From positions 1 through 64,000 of the forward strand of contig CAMUON010000002.1 of NCBI GenBank assembly GCA_947090525.1: a DNA stretch of 64,000 bases, written 5' to 3'. How positions within the stretch are numbered: the first letter of the stretch is position 1; each line of letters opens with the position of its first letter. Source of the stretch: an uncultured Atopobium sp. GTDB taxonomy: Bacteria > Actinomycetota > Coriobacteriia > Coriobacteriales > Atopobiaceae. The position numbers and the translations under genes were made by a program. Positions 33,152 to 42,809 of the stretch are shown piece after piece. Under the pieces are notes generated by a model that did no database searches, was not told the DNA's origin, and saw only the letters and a program-made list of their open reading frames with translations.

Positions 33152-35695
33152 TTAAGCGTTTTTCGTAGAGGATGGGTGCTGATTTCGCTTTGGTGGCCAA
33201 TTAGGGCTTACAACAGGCGTTTCTGCGCAAGACCAATCACCAAAGGTGGAATTAGGATGCGCATCGAGCGTAAAATCACTAAACAGCTTTGCATGATAGT
33301 TGCGAAGCGCAACTAACGCGATCATCGCACCGTTATCACCGCACACAACCATAGGCGGCACCGTCACGCGAATGCCTCGCTTCGTAAACAAATCGATGTA
33401 TTCGTCACGCAGCTCTTTATTAGCAGCAACGCCGCCACCAACGCAGAAATCCTTGACGCCGGTTTGTTCGATTGCGGTCCATGCCTTTGCTACCTGCACA
33501 TCGATAACGGCAGCCTCGAAACTTGCACAAAGGTCATCAAGCTTAATGGGGCGCCCCGCCTTGTTTTCACCCTCGATGTAGGTGATAACGGCTGTCTTGA
33601 GGCCAGAAAGCGAAAAGCTGTAGTCGCCCGAGTGCATCATAGCGCGCGGGAAATGAATGGCACGTTTGTTGCCTTTAGCAGCAAGTTTGGAAATAATGGG
33701 GCCGCCAGGATATCCAAGACCAAGCGCCTTCGATACTTTATCAAAGGCCTCGCCTACCGCATCGTCGATCGTAGCACCAAGAATTTCATAACTCCCCCAC
33801 GCCTTTACGTGCACAAGAAGCGTATTTCCACCGGACACCAGCGAGGCGATAAAGGGAGGCTTCAGGTCATTGGTCTCATAAAGATTCGCAAGCATGTGCC
33901 CCTCGAGGTGGTTGACCGCGATAAGTTTAAGCTTAGCTGCCCACGCAAGACCTTTTGCAAACGCAACGCCTACAACAAGTGCGCCTACAAGGCCAGGACC
34001 TGCAGTAACACCCACCGCAACAAGGTCTTTTGGAAGAAGTGTTTTGCATCCAAGCTTCTCGCCTGCCTGCTTCATGACCTCTTCATAGACACCGACGATG
34101 GCTTCAACGTGCTTTCTTGAGGCGATTTCGGGAACTACCCCACCAAAACGCGCATGAAAATCAAGCGAGGTCGCAACAACATTTGCGAGCACCTCTCCCG
34201 AATCATTGATGATAGCAAGACCCGTTTCGTCGCAAGACGACTCAATCGCAAGAATAAGGCCGTGAGCGCGCTTGATGTTCTCTTTGGCCTCGTGTGAGCG
34301 CTCGGGCATATCTGCAAAAGGCGAATACACAGACGCAGCCGGTCGCGCTTGAGCTTGCTCATGAAGCGCTGTGGTATCAAGCGGAAGCGTTGCCTGATAG
34401 ATGCAGGCTGCAACACCTTGTCCGTAATAATCTTCGCGGCGCGCCTTTTCAACAAAACCAAGACTTGTATAGAGCGCTCGCGCAGCTTCATTTCCTTCTT
34501 CTACCTCGAGAATAGCTGTTTTTGTTGCATACATCTCGCCGTCATAGCACACACGTTCAAGCAGGCGCTCGCCAATGTGTGTGCGTCTGCGACTACTGGC
34601 GACGCAAATATCGAGAATCTCTAGGTCATCGCCTGCAACACGCGCGCCCGCAAAGCCGATGACCTCTCCTTCGTCGTGACAAATCCACCATGAACGTAAG
34701 GGACTCGAAAGTTCATCGGCAAACATTTGTTCCGTATAGGGTTTGTGATGAGAACCTGCATGCGCTGCACGTTCAAGCGCGGCAACTGCAGGCACATCGT
34801 TTACGTTCATAGGACGAAGCTGGCAATGAACTCCCGCCAGTTCATCGTTCACACCCGTTGTTTGCGCAGCAATAGGCGCGTTCATACCGAGTTGAATGCG
34901 TTCATTTTCCTCAGCATCGCTTAGGCGCGTATACACAGGAAGCACAAGAGCAGGATCTCCCGATCCCAGTTCATGTGCAAGAGATGCCTGGTAGAAGGCA
35001 TATACAAGACCTTGACTCGATGCATACCACAGGCTTTCGTCGCAGATATTGCGAAGACCAGCTTCAATGAACTTGTCCTTGTACTTCACAAGGCCGTCAC
35101 CGGTAAAGATAAGCGAATCTTTGTCTTGGCGGGTAAGCAATTCTTCGATTGCAGCATCTACCTTAAGCACGCGCTCGCGAGAAAAAAGCCTGGTAACGCC
35201 TGTATCTGTGAGGTCATAGACGCCTGGATATACTTCTTTTCGCATGGCATCTGCGATAACACACACTCGCCCGCGCACGCGCGCAAGCCACATATTCCAC
35301 GCAACGCTATCGAGAGTCGATACCCCATACAGCGGCACTTGCATACCACAGGCGATACCTTTTGCGGTAGCAATTCCAATACGAACACCGGTAAATGAAC
35401 CAGGTCCCCTGCCTACAACAATGCACGATACCTGGGAAAGTTCAATATGAGCATCTGTCATGCACTGATCAGCTGTAGTTATAAGTTCAACATTTGCATG
35501 GCGGCGGCATAAGTGATCGTGCGCACTCAACACGTCTATATCAAACTTTGTTGCATCTTGAATGTCATCGCGCTCAGTTGTCCGAGACCAAGCGCTCTCT
35601 GCGCACGCACACGCAAGCATGTCCGATGAGGTGTCAAACGCAAGAACATAACTCGCATGTGATGCGCGCTTCTTAGATGCTTCGATATCATTCAC
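33152..35695 (-). CDS. Fused TsaB-RimI-TsaD (tRNA t6A synthesis and ribosomal protein acetylation)
   Basis: One 847-residue polypeptide with three units usually made by separate neighbouring genes. Residues about 15-275 are TsaB-like (VGRGPGSFTGVRIG); about 293-445 are a GNAT acetyltransferase like RimI (LEILDICVASSRRR, NEAARALYTSLGF); about 487-825 are TsaD (AIESSCDETGLAI, GPGLVGALVVGV, the metal motif NHLEGH, SGGNT, GGVAANKELR). TsaB and TsaD with TsaE attach threonylcarbamoyl to A37 of ANN-reading tRNAs; RimI acetylates ribosomal protein S18. Fusion forces TsaB:TsaD pairing. Start GTG at 35695 with AGGAG upstream. tsaE is 29 bases upstream. Linkers of about 40 residues separate RimI and TsaD. 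Confidence 0.95.
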   Translation of the reverse strand: MNDIEASKKRASHASYVLAFDTSSDMLACACAESAWSRTTERDDIQDATKFDIDVLSAHDHLCRRHANVELITTADQCMTDAHIELSQVSCIVVGRGPGSFTGVRIGIATAKGIACGMQVPLYGVSTLDSVAWNMWLARVRGRVCVIADAMRKEVYPGVYDLTDTGVTRLFSRERVLKVDAAIEELLTRQDKDSLIFTGDGLVKYKDKFIEAGLRNICDESLWYASSQGLVYAFYQASLAHELGSGDPALVLPVYTRLSDAEENERIQLGMNAPIAAQTTGVNDELAGVHCQLRPMNVNDVPAVAALERAAHAGSHHKPYTEQMFADELSSPLRSWWICHDEGEVIGFAGARVAGDDLEILDICVASSRRRTHIGERLLERVCYDGEMYATKTAILEVEEGNEAARALYTSLGFVEKARREDYYGQGVAACIYQATLPLDTTALHEQAQARPAASVYSPFADMPERSHEAKENIKRAHGLILAIESSCDETGLAIINDSGEVLANVVATSLDFHARFGGVVPEIASRKHVEAIVGVYEEVMKQAGEKLGCKTLLPKDLVAVGVTAGPGLVGALVVGVAFAKGLAWAAKLKLIAVNHLEGHMLANLYETNDLKPPFIASLVSGGNTLLVHVKAWGSYEILGATIDDAVGEAFDKVSKALGLGYPGGPIISKLAAKGNKRAIHFPRAMMHSGDYSFSLSGLKTAVITYIEGENKAGRPIKLDDLCASFEAAVIDVQVAKAWTAIEQTGVKDFCVGGGVAANKELRDEYIDLFTKRGIRVTVPPMVVCGDNGAMIALVALRNYHAKLFSDFTLDAHPNSTFGDWSCAETPVVSPNWPPKRNQHPSSTKNA

Positions 35696-35724
35696 GGTAA
35701 TCGTCTCCTATCACATACGCATAT

Positions 35725-36255
35725 TTAGCGAGCTAGATCCTTCATAATCTCATCCACAAGAACATGGGCGCGGGGACCGTGCGGGACAAAATTGATCTTG
35801 CGCAGAGGTTCTTCGCCAACGGAAGACTCCTCGCTCATGCGCGTAATAATAACGTCCAAGCGTTCGTTTCCAATTTCCTCTTCAAATTGCTCGCCCCATT
35901 CGATCACGCACACCCCGTCAGCATCGAGTACATCAAAAAGTCCCGTATCTTCGAGCTGCAACGGGTCGTTGAGGCGATAGAGATCAAAGTGATAAAGGGG
36001 CATCCGTCCCTGGTCATACACCATCTCGATGGTAAAGGTGGGGCTTGTAATATTGTCATCAACACCTAAACCTTCAGCAATTCCCTTGGTGAGCTGTGTT
36101 TTGCCTGCACCCAAATCGCCGGTGAGAATCAGGCAATCGCCTGCCTCAACATGAGTACCTATGATCTTGCCTAAATCGATTGTCGTTTGCGTACCAGCAG
36201 ATATATAGGTATTTGGTTGAAGATGAGATACGCCTTCCACATCGGGTGTAGACAT
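35725..36255 (-). CDS. tsaE: tRNA t6A synthesis ATPase TsaE
   Basis: ATPase that resets the TsaB-TsaD complex during t6A formation. The 176-residue product has Walker A GDLGAGKT (46-53), the SPTFT switch, YHFDLYRL and the VIEWGEQF motif, all typical. ATG at 36255 has AAGGAGGG 6 bases upstream; an in-frame upstream extension is rejected. Lies between alr and the fused tsaB-rimI-tsaD gene. Confidence 0.96.
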   Translation of the reverse strand: MSTPDVEGVSHLQPNTYISAGTQTTIDLGKIIGTHVEAGDCLILTGDLGAGKTQLTKGIAEGLGVDDNITSPTFTIEMVYDQGRMPLYHFDLYRLNDPLQLEDTGLFDVLDADGVCVIEWGEQFEEEIGNERLDVIITRMSEESSVGEEPLRKINFVPHGPRAHVLVDEIMKDLAR

Positions 36256-36406
36256 GCTAAGCCCTCCTTCTTGCGTGCATCGTTCGAACGATTCTTTCAA
36301 TACACACAAACACAAACTGTGCGTATGTATTGGCTACTTTGTAGCACATATGTGCGTATGACTTTGTTATAGGTCTATCTTATACCATTTAGCTGCAGCT
36401 ATCCGC

Positions 36407-37573
36407 TTAAATATAATGCCGTTTAAGACGCGCGGAAAAATTGCACACGACCTCATAATTGATCGTATCGCGAAGACTTGCAATCTCATCAGCGCCGATA
36501 TACTCTTGGCCGTCTTCTCCCATAATGGTGACGATATCACCAACTTCGAGAGGTGCAAGCTGCGTGCGGGCGTTCAGCTGCGCGAGCGGATAAGCAAACA
36601 TGGCCTGATCCATGCAAATGCGTCCTACCTGGTGCGCCCTTTTGCCGTGCACCAATACATCCATCTTGTTTGAAAGACTACGCGAAAGACCATCAGCGTA
36701 TCCTATGGGAATAGTTGCAATTTGCATATTCGGTTCGGACACGCGATAGGTCATCCCATAGCCCACCCCTGTACCAATCGGGCAAGTTTTTACGCGCATA
36801 ATACGCGCGCGCACGCTCATAACCGGCATGAGATCGAGCGTATCCACCAAATCGGGGCCAGGATAGAGCCCGTAGAGCCCAATGCCCACACGGCACATAT
36901 CAAACTGCAGCTCGGGATGGAGCATGGTTGCTGCTGTATTGTTGCAATGAATGAGGCCAGTATTGAACCCCTCTCGTTTGATTGAACGAAGCGCCTCACA
37001 AAACGCCTGGTATTGCCGTCTAAAATCCCAGTCACCGCGCGTATCAGCTGTAGCAAAATGCGTGCAAGTGCCCACGCAAGTAATCCCCCGGTGAAAATCG
37101 ACCATCTTGCGAAACGCGCCCGCTTCTTCGGGCACAACTCCAATGCGCGTCATACCAGAATCAATAGCAAGGTGGTATTTGCCCACCATATCGTGGGTAA
37201 CGGCGTGCTCGGCATATTGCAACACAAAGTAGGTGTCATATACAAGAGGGATCAGTTGATATTCGAGCAGATCATCTATAGCATCAAGAGGAGGCTGGCT
37301 CAATATAACGATGGGGAGCTTAATCCCTGATGTTCTCAGAGCAATACCTTCGTCTACGGTTGCCACCGCAAATTGTTGAGCTCCACTTGAACTCATGACT
37401 TTTGCGCAGGCAGAAGCTCCATGGCCGTATGCATCAGCTTTCACTACGCACATCAAGCGTGTGGCTGGCTTGAGCAAAGCTTTGTATGCCCTGATATTTC
37501 GGCGCAAGCGTGCGAGATCAATTTCTAGCCACGCGCCTCTTGTATCAAGGTTTTGATCGTGCGCTGATTCCAT
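36407..37573 (-). CDS. alr: Alanine racemase
   Basis: PLP enzyme making D-alanine for peptidoglycan. The 388-residue product has the PLP lysine in VKADAYGHG (Lys45), the catalytic Tyr region GVGYGMTYR, HCNNTAA and the C-terminal beta-domain with VGRICMDQ. The ATG at 37573 has AGGAG 7 bases upstream. It is 21 bases after nnr and probably translated from the same message. Confidence 0.97.
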   Translation of the reverse strand: MESAHDQNLDTRGAWLEIDLARLRRNIRAYKALLKPATRLMCVVKADAYGHGASACAKVMSSSGAQQFAVATVDEGIALRTSGIKLPIVILSQPPLDAIDDLLEYQLIPLVYDTYFVLQYAEHAVTHDMVGKYHLAIDSGMTRIGVVPEEAGAFRKMVDFHRGITCVGTCTHFATADTRGDWDFRRQYQAFCEALRSIKREGFNTGLIHCNNTAATMLHPELQFDMCRVGIGLYGLYPGPDLVDTLDLMPVMSVRARIMRVKTCPIGTGVGYGMTYRVSEPNMQIATIPIGYADGLSRSLSNKMDVLVHGKRAHQVGRICMDQAMFAYPLAQLNARTQLAPLEVGDIVTIMGEDGQEYIGADEIASLRDTINYEVVCNFSARLKRHYI

Positions 37574-37594
37574 AGTCTAGCTCCTCGCTTGCCC

Positions 37595-39238
37595 TTATGC
37601 ATCAGATTCGTTCGAAGAAGCAAAGCTCGCGTCCTCATCAAAATCGGACATATGCACCTCGCCCGAAAACATATCCATGCTATGTCCCAGTTCATCAGCA
37701 AGATCGTGAGCCATAACACCCGTTGAACCAAAACGCCTCTGAGCAAGAATGCCCGCTTGACCATGTATTTCGCAGCCAAGTGCTGCAAGCAGCGGCAAGT
37801 CGTCATTTGAGACCTTGACGCGGGCAAGAAGAGCTGCCATAAGTCCTGCAAGCACATCGCCCGATCCTGCCGTCGCAAGTGCCGCGGGGCCCGGCTTCGG
37901 AAGAAGTGTCACATCTGTGGCAACGCACGCAGGTGCAGAAGATTTTGCAACAACAACGAGCTCAGACCCACCGTCTGACCAGACAATACGTCGAGCTGCC
38001 TCCATGATGGCGCTCAAACTTTGAGGCGGGGTATCTGTGAGTCCCACAAGACGCGCAAGTTCCTTGCGGTGAGGCGTAAGGATAAGCGGGGCATGACGAC
38101 GAATGATTTCGGGAAAACTATCGAGACGGTTCGAGGTGAGTCGAGCAAGACAATTGAGTCCATCTGCATCCACAACAAGCGGACACGCACTTGCAAGAAG
38201 GGTAGAAACCACATGAACGGTGCTTGAAGATACCCTCATACCAGGGCCTACCAAAACACTTTTGTGGCGCTTTGCAAGATCTGCAATAATGGGTGCCGCT
38301 TCCTGGGCAAACACACCTTCTGGCGTAGCCGGAAGCCCGATAACGATCGCATCGATAAGACGGGCTTGAACGATTTCAACAATTGGCTTGGGCACGGCAA
38401 GCGTCACATACCCAGCGCCGCTTCTCATAGCCGCAGTAGCAGCGAGTATGCTCGCTCCTGGAAAGCGCGTAGAGCCGGCAACTACAAGCACCGAGCCGCG
38501 TGTATACTTATCACACGCTTTTGAGGTCTGAGGAAGGACAGACGTATAATCGCTCGCGTCCAAACGCCAGGCGCATGGCTCAGCCTCGCGTACCAAATAT
38601 TCTGTTTGCTCAGCAAGCGGAGCTACAATGATGCTTCCGCACATATCACGCCCTTCATCAGCAAGAAGACCGGGTTTTAGCGCGAGCATCGCTACTGTTA
38701 AATTAGCCACAACGCAAGGGCCTTGCGTAAGACCTGTTTGCGCAGATAGACCGCTTGGCACATCGATCGCAACAACGTAGGAACCGCATTCATTGACACA
38801 AGGAATCCAAATAGAAAACGGTTCATGCACACGTCCACGAAAACCCGTGCCAAACATTGCGTCGATCACAACATCGCTATCAAAAAGAATCGTTTCGAGT
38901 TCAGATTTTGGAGGGGCTATGTGTACACTCACCCCTGCAGCTTCAGCCGATTTGGCGCACATTCTTACCAAATCGCCTTGGAGGTCATCAAGCGCGCAAG
39001 GAGTCACGACCTGCACCTTAACGCCTTTTGTATGGAGGTATTTTGCTGCGACCCAGCCGTCTCCCGCATTGTTTCCAAAACCGCACATCACAACGACAGA
39101 AGCACTGTGTTCAAGGTTCAACACCTCGCGCGCGCAGGCAACGCCGGCTCTATGCATAAGTTCAGAAATACTTACACCCACATCTTGCAGGTGAAGTTCA
39201 ACTTTTTTGACGTCTTCGACATTAAGCACTGGCTGCAT
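37595..39238 (-). CDS. nnr: Bifunctional NAD(P)H-hydrate epimerase / ADP-dependent dehydratase
   Basis: Repairs damaged hydrated NAD(P)H. The 547-residue product has the YjeF N-terminal epimerase domain (about 5-210; FGNNAGDGWVAAKYL) and the carbohydrate-kinase-like dehydratase domain (about 235-510; GSTRFPGASIL, VGPGM, TAGSGDVLAGLMAAL). The C-terminal 25 residues are acidic. ATG at 39238 has GAGGAG 8 bases upstream; a longer frame to 39301 is rejected. Same strand as acpS (182-base gap) and alr. Confidence 0.96.
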   Translation of the reverse strand: MQPVLNVEDVKKVELHLQDVGVSISELMHRAGVACAREVLNLEHSASVVVMCGFGNNAGDGWVAAKYLHTKGVKVQVVTPCALDDLQGDLVRMCAKSAEAAGVSVHIAPPKSELETILFDSDVVIDAMFGTGFRGRVHEPFSIWIPCVNECGSYVVAIDVPSGLSAQTGLTQGPCVVANLTVAMLALKPGLLADEGRDMCGSIIVAPLAEQTEYLVREAEPCAWRLDASDYTSVLPQTSKACDKYTRGSVLVVAGSTRFPGASILAATAAMRSGAGYVTLAVPKPIVEIVQARLIDAIVIGLPATPEGVFAQEAAPIIADLAKRHKSVLVGPGMRVSSSTVHVVSTLLASACPLVVDADGLNCLARLTSNRLDSFPEIIRRHAPLILTPHRKELARLVGLTDTPPQSLSAIMEAARRIVWSDGGSELVVVAKSSAPACVATDVTLLPKPGPAALATAGSGDVLAGLMAALLARVKVSNDDLPLLAALGCEIHGQAGILAQRRFGSTGVMAHDLADELGHSMDMFSGEVHMSDFDEDASFASSNESDA

Positions 39239-39420
39239 GACAAAAACTCCTCGCTTGGTACCATCTGAATGCTTTGCCTTGGGGTGCATCGTTTTGTGCA
39301 CTGTTTTCTACATCGTTTTTTACATCGTTTACTCTATTTTGTGACGCGTCTTTTCCTTTAGTATAGACGAGAGGCGCGCTCGCGTTCATGGCTAAATAAT
39401 GAAGCGCAATGAGCGCATAC

Positions 39421-40011
39421 TTATGCGTGCGGGGCGTGAGACGAGGGCGCATCTACACTGGCGTCTATGCCCGTATCTAGGCTCGCGTCTAGGCGCGCAT
39501 CCAAGCCCGCATCTGTAAGCGAAGCGCTGCTTTTACTCCGCGTATATTCATCCAAAATAGCAAGCGCTTCCTTATAGCGTATGCTCGTGTGTTCTTGGTC
39601 CGCACGTGGGCGTGTTTTCTCTTTTGGCTCTTGTTTGGGAAGCGCAAGGGCATTTGCAATCGCAAGCTCCTTGGTGTGAGAAAGCGAAACGAGCACGCGC
39701 GCAAGACCACAGGCGGCAAGCGCAATTTGTGCGCGCTCGGAAAACTCTACAAAGGGTTTACCTGCGCGATCGTGCGTAATGCAGATATCGCGCGGGCGAA
39801 GCTCTGCACAAAACCCCAGTCCCATCGCCTTTGCAACGGCTTCTTTGGCTGCAAAGAACGCAGAAAAATGTTCATAGGGAAAATGCGCAGCTTCTGCATA
39901 GCGGATCTCTTCTTCGCTAAAGAGCTGACGCTTAAGATGAGGCCTTCGCTCAAGCGCTTTTTTCATGCGCGCGATTTCGAATATGTCTACACCAATGCCC
40001 GTTTTTTGCAT
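39421..40011 (-). CDS. acpS: Holo-[acyl-carrier-protein] synthase with repeat-containing C-terminal tail
   Basis: Transfers phosphopantetheine from CoA to acyl carrier protein. Residues 1-125 form AcpS: GIGVDIFEIARM with the metal Asp, and FAAKEAVAKAMG with the catalytic Glu/Lys. The product is 196 residues, about 70 longer than typical AcpS (about 120-126). The tail is charged and ends in a degenerate repeat of D-A-x-L-D-A units (about residues 170-192), encoded by short tandem DNA repeats. ATG at 40011 lies 13 bases after glmS with only a weak ribosome site, consistent with coupled translation. Confidence 0.93.
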   Translation of the reverse strand: MQKTGIGVDIFEIARMKKALERRPHLKRQLFSEEEIRYAEAAHFPYEHFSAFFAAKEAVAKAMGLGFCAELRPRDICITHDRAGKPFVEFSERAQIALAACGLARVLVSLSHTKELAIANALALPKQEPKEKTRPRADQEHTSIRYKEALAILDEYTRSKSSASLTDAGLDARLDASLDTGIDASVDAPSSHAPHA

Positions 40012-40024
40012 AACAACTCGATTG

Positions 40025-41875
40025 CTATTCAACCGTGACCGATTTGGCAAGGTTACGCGGCTTATCTACGTCAAAACCACGCGCAAGCGCGCAGGCACGT
40101 GCCAGATATTGCAAATACACGATGGCAAAAATCGGAATCAGTTCATCGTTTGCACAAGCGGGAAGCCATAGGGTGTGATCGGCGAGCTTGGATACTTGCG
40201 TATCTCCGTCGCTTGCAAGACATACTGAGGTTGCGCCGCGGGCAATGACTTCTTGCATGTTGGACATCGTTTTTGCGCGCACGCGGTCGTTTGCAGCAAT
40301 CACAACCACCACAAATCCCGGCTCAAGAAGAGCTATAGGTCCGTGCTTCATCTCTCCTGCAGGATAGGCTTCGGCGTGGATGTAGCTCAACTCTTTGAGC
40401 TTCAACGCACCCTCAAACGCCGTGATCGCTTCGAGACCACGACCCAAGAACAGGCAGGAATGAAGCGATTGGAAGAGCGGCACAAGCTCATGCACGCTTT
40501 GTCTTCTATCAATCACGCTCTGAATGAGCTTAGGCAGCTGCGCTAGGTCCTTGAGCACGCTTGCGATTTGGGCTTGTGACATGGCCTTTTTGACTTCTGC
40601 AAGCTTCAATGCAAACAAGCAGGCAGCAACCACTTGCGCAGTGTATGCTTTGGTGGATGCGACACAGATCTCAGGGCCTGCTTTGACAAAAATAGCGCCA
40701 TCGGTTTCGGCAGTTGCTGTTGAGCCCAAGACATTTGTGATAGCGATCACAGAAGCGCCCATTGCACGCATTTTGCGAGCAGCGGCAAGTGTATCTGCTG
40801 TTTCTCCTGATTGCGTGATGACAACGCCCAGAGTATGGCAATCGATGAGCGCATCTTGATAGATGAATTCAGACGCATAATCGCAGATGGTGACCGTCTT
40901 TGCCCAGCTTTCTATGTAGCGTTTAGCAATCATCGCCACATGATAGGATGTACCGCACGAAACGATCATGATCTTGTTGTATTGCGCGAGTTCTTCATCG
41001 CTTAGATTGAGCTCGTCGAGATGAATCGTATCATCTGTCACATAGGCGTTGAGCAGGCGCTCGATGCTTTCTGGCTGCTCGGCAATTTCTTTTTCCATAA
41101 AGTCACTAAAGCCGCTGAGCTCGGCTTGGGTGGTGTCCCAATCGATAGCAAGTGAAGTAGGTGTAGCTATAAGCTCTTCTGCGTCGTCGAATACTTCTAC
41201 CGCTCCCGTTGCCCTCAGCCTCGCAAACTGGCCATCTTGCAGCTGAATGCAATGTTTTGTGACACCAGAAAGCGCGGTAACATCGCTTGCGACATAGGCT
41301 CCTTCGTCCGTTTCGGCAAGCACAACAGGAGAACCTTTACGTGCACAAACGATTTCTTGAGGATCGTCTTTCGCAACGCAGGCAATAGCCCAACTTCCTT
41401 CGAGTTTACGAGTAGCTAAGACAAGAGCATGCAAAAGACCCAGTTCTTTGTGCTGTTTGTACTCATCGGCTACCAGGTGTGCAATGACCTCAGAATCTGT
41501 TTCGCTTGCAAAATGATGTCCCTTTGCAATGAGTTCGTCTTTGAGATCAAGATAGTTTTCGATGATGCCGTTATGAACAATTGCAACCTGTTGTTCATCG
41601 TCCATGTGCGGGTGCGCGTTGATATCGGACGGAACGCCGTGCGTTGCCCAGCGCGTGTGGGCGATACCAGTATGAGCAGCGAGGTGCTTCTGCTGAGCGA
41701 GAAGGGCTTTCAGAGCATCAACACGACCTTGCGTTTTGTAACAACTCAAGCAACCATCGGGAGAAATAAGGGCTAGACCTGCGGAATCATATCCTCTGTA
41801 TTCGAGAAGAGATAGACCGGAGAGTAAAATCTCCTTCGCCTCTTTTTTCCCGCAAAAACCAACAATACCGCACAT
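40025..41875 (-). CDS. glmS: Glutamine-fructose-6-phosphate aminotransferase
   Basis: First committed step to UDP-GlcNAc: makes glucosamine-6-phosphate from fructose-6-phosphate and glutamine. The 616-residue product (E. coli 609) starts with the processed Met and nucleophile Cys2 (CGIVGFCG), has the glutaminase residues RGYDSAG and HTRWATHG, two SIS sugar-isomerase domains (about 290-430 and 465-600; VSCGTSYH, SQSGETADT) and the C-terminal DKPRNLAKSVTVE. GGAGG precedes the ATG by 4 bases. First gene of the long minus-strand run; no glmS ribozyme is seen upstream. Confidence 0.98.
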   Translation of the reverse strand: MCGIVGFCGKKEAKEILLSGLSLLEYRGYDSAGLALISPDGCLSCYKTQGRVDALKALLAQQKHLAAHTGIAHTRWATHGVPSDINAHPHMDDEQQVAIVHNGIIENYLDLKDELIAKGHHFASETDSEVIAHLVADEYKQHKELGLLHALVLATRKLEGSWAIACVAKDDPQEIVCARKGSPVVLAETDEGAYVASDVTALSGVTKHCIQLQDGQFARLRATGAVEVFDDAEELIATPTSLAIDWDTTQAELSGFSDFMEKEIAEQPESIERLLNAYVTDDTIHLDELNLSDEELAQYNKIMIVSCGTSYHVAMIAKRYIESWAKTVTICDYASEFIYQDALIDCHTLGVVITQSGETADTLAAARKMRAMGASVIAITNVLGSTATAETDGAIFVKAGPEICVASTKAYTAQVVAACLFALKLAEVKKAMSQAQIASVLKDLAQLPKLIQSVIDRRQSVHELVPLFQSLHSCLFLGRGLEAITAFEGALKLKELSYIHAEAYPAGEMKHGPIALLEPGFVVVVIAANDRVRAKTMSNMQEVIARGATSVCLASDGDTQVSKLADHTLWLPACANDELIPIFAIVYLQYLARACALARGFDVDKPRNLAKSVTVE

Positions 41876-42111
41876 AGAACCTCCGAATTATGTCAGATTT
41901 AAGCATCATCGCGTGAGTTATAAGTATACGCCTTGAGAGCTCGCAACAAGAGGGTGGTCGGAGCTTGTGCTATATGAACACAGTTTTGACGTGAGATTCG
42001 TAGACCCAAGCTCTTTCGTAGAATTTTTTCTTTTTTGTATATAAATTTTGAAATGGGTATACATACAAAAGCACGAAAGAACTGCCAGACATAATGTATT
42101 AAGGAGGGCTT

Positions 42112-42696
42112 ATGTCTCTTATTGGAAAAGAAATCGGCGATTTCTCAGTTCAGTCTTATCAAAACAATGCATTCAAAACGGTAACAAAACAAGATGTTAT
42201 CGGCAAGGATGAACAAGGTAGGGAAAAGTGGTCACTCTTTTTCTTCTACCCTGCCGACTTTTCGTTTGTGTGCCCTACAGAGCTCGAGGAGCTTGCCGAA
42301 GAATACGACGCATTCAAAGCGCACGCTTGCGAAATTTACTCCGTTTCCTGCGATTCCCACTTCGTTCACAAAGCATGGCACGATGCAAGCGAGCGCGTGA
42401 GCAAAGTTCAATATCCTATGCTCGCAGATCCTGCATGCACACTTGCCCGCGACTTTGATGTACTCATCGATGAAACCGGACTCGCTGAGCGCGGCGCTTT
42501 CATCGTTGACCCCGATGGACGCATCCAGGTATATGAAGTCACAAGCGGAAGCATCGGAAGAAACGCAAAAGAGCTGCTGCGCCTCCTCGAAGCTGCACAA
42601 TTTGTGCGCGAGCATGGAGACGAAGTTTGCCCGGCGAAATGGGAGCCCGGCGAAGAAACCCTCAAGCCCAGCCTTGATTTGGTAGGACAGCTTTAA
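42112..42696 (+). CDS. ahpC: Peroxiredoxin AhpC
   Basis: Reduces hydrogen peroxide and organic hydroperoxides. The 194-residue 2-Cys peroxiredoxin has the peroxidatic Cys54 in DFSFVCPTELEE and the resolving Cys173 in EVCPAKW. AAGGAGGG lies just before the ATG. The AT-rich upstream region (about 42010-42090) likely holds the promoter, but no PerR or OxyR box can be named. Its reductase gene follows after a hairpin. Confidence 0.97.
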   Translation: MSLIGKEIGDFSVQSYQNNAFKTVTKQDVIGKDEQGREKWSLFFFYPADFSFVCPTELEELAEEYDAFKAHACEIYSVSCDSHFVHKAWHDASERVSKVQYPMLADPACTLARDFDVLIDETGLAERGAFIVDPDGRIQVYEVTSGSIGRNAKELLRLLEAAQFVREHGDEVCPAKWEPGEETLKPSLDLVGQL

Positions 42697-42714
42697 TCAT
42701 TTGTCACAACACAT

Positions 42715-42750
42715 GATAGAAAAAGCCTGGATACACAGGCTTTTTCTATC
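42715..42750 (+). terminator. Intercistronic terminator-like hairpin ahpC / ahpF
   Basis: Arms GATAGAAAAAGCCTG (42715-42729) and CAGGCTTTTTCTATC (42736-42750) form a 15-base-pair stem. It probably ends most ahpC transcripts, leaving less reductase message. Confidence 0.8.
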
Positions 42751-42809
42751 TTCACCATCCATCTATATATTATTTTTAGACCGAACTTGCTCATGCAGAA
42801 AGGAATATG

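Noticed and set aside
41876..42111. glmS ribozyme upstream of glmS
   Set aside because: The 236-base spacer lacks the conserved ribozyme core, and GGAGG sits directly before the start.
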